Below are positions 6,012 through 6,028 of a stretch of DNA of 6,028 nt, in pieces. The number at the start of each line of letters is the position of its first letter. The first letter of the stretch is position 1. The position numbers were made by a program, and so were the translations under genes. Under the pieces are notes generated by a model. It worked only from the letters and a program-made list of their open reading frames with translations, ran no database searches and had not been told where the DNA came from. This DNA comes from Spirochaeta sp. (lineage in GTDB: Bacteria > Spirochaetota > Spirochaetia > Spirochaetales_E > Spirochaetaceae_B), in the NCBI GenBank assembly GCA_030590585.1, contig JAUUYD010000160.1, positions 1 through 6,028 of the forward strand, written 5' to 3'.

Positions 6012-6028
6012 GCAGCAGTCTCTCTCAT
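6008..6028 (-). CDS. 3' end of an upstream operon gene (possibly an MrpB-type subunit), partial
   Basis: Only the last six codons (M-R-E-T-A-A in this frame) and a TGA stop lie in the window. The TGA overlaps the ATG of the next gene in an ATGA arrangement, the same 4-base coupling seen elsewhere in this operon, which is why I read it as a real gene end rather than chance. Nothing in six residues identifies the product. In Mrp operons and the Mrp-derived half of mbh/mbx operons the gene just before the C subunit encodes an MrpB-type membrane protein, so that is the best guess, made from context alone. Confidence 0.5.
   Translation of the reverse strand: MRETAA

Noticed and set aside
1..6028. 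Complete NADH:quinone oxidoreductase (nuo) operon.
   Set aside because: The gene order, the presence of an MrpC-like protein, the fused antiporter and the missing quinone-site His do not fit a standard nuo operon, although single subunits share its families.

Overview
The window is one tightly packed operon fragment, transcribed entirely on the minus strand. It encodes the core of a membrane-bound, ion-pumping oxidoreductase of the complex I / group 4 [NiFe]-hydrogenase / Mrp-antiporter superfamily. Essentially every base is coding: neighbouring genes overlap by 4 bases or are separated by 11 to 16 bases, there is no intergenic stretch of any size, and I see no RNA gene, mobile element, CRISPR array, terminator or promoter. 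Both ends of the window cut through genes, so the operon continues in both directions.

Read in the direction of transcription (high to low coordinates), the order is: the last six codons of an upstream gene (6028-6008); an MrpC/NuoK-like small membrane subunit (6011-5661); a 1076-residue protein made of two fused NuoL/M/N (MrpD)-type antiporter modules (5664-2434); a NuoH-like membrane anchor (2437-1454); a NuoB-like small redox subunit (1437-805); a NuoC-like 30 kDa subunit (793-248); and the N-terminal 83 codons of a NuoD-like large (catalytic) subunit (251-1, cut by the window edge). The order antiporter-H-B-C-D is that of ech hydrogenase operons (echABCDE), whereas the MrpC-like gene in front is a feature of Mrp-containing complexes such as Mbh, Mbs and Mbx. 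NuoE/F/G-type NADH-oxidising genes are not seen here, though they could lie outside.

The probable joint role is as follows. The NuoB/C/D-like subunits form a peripheral redox arm on the cytoplasmic side, the NuoH-like subunit docks it to the membrane, and the double antiporter plus the MrpC-like protein move H+ or Na+. The electron donor and acceptor cannot be decided from this window, because the catalytic subunit breaks off just before the residues that separate hydrogenases from non-hydrogenases. Three clues point away from a textbook complex I or a textbook hydrogenase: the NuoB-like protein has Cys-Gly in place of the tandem Cys-Cys that helps hold the N2/proximal [4Fe-4S] cluster; the NuoD-like N-terminus has Thr where quinone-reducing enzymes have the headgroup-binding His; and the two antiporters are one polypeptide. 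This is compatible with the hydrogenase-related (Ehr) or Mbx/Mbs-like branches, or with a less described relative.

The organism is most likely a bacterium with roughly balanced base composition, good Shine-Dalgarno sites, and GTG starts used where genes overlap. An anaerobic or fermentative lifestyle is suggested by the complex type, but the sequence does not allow a confident taxonomic call.
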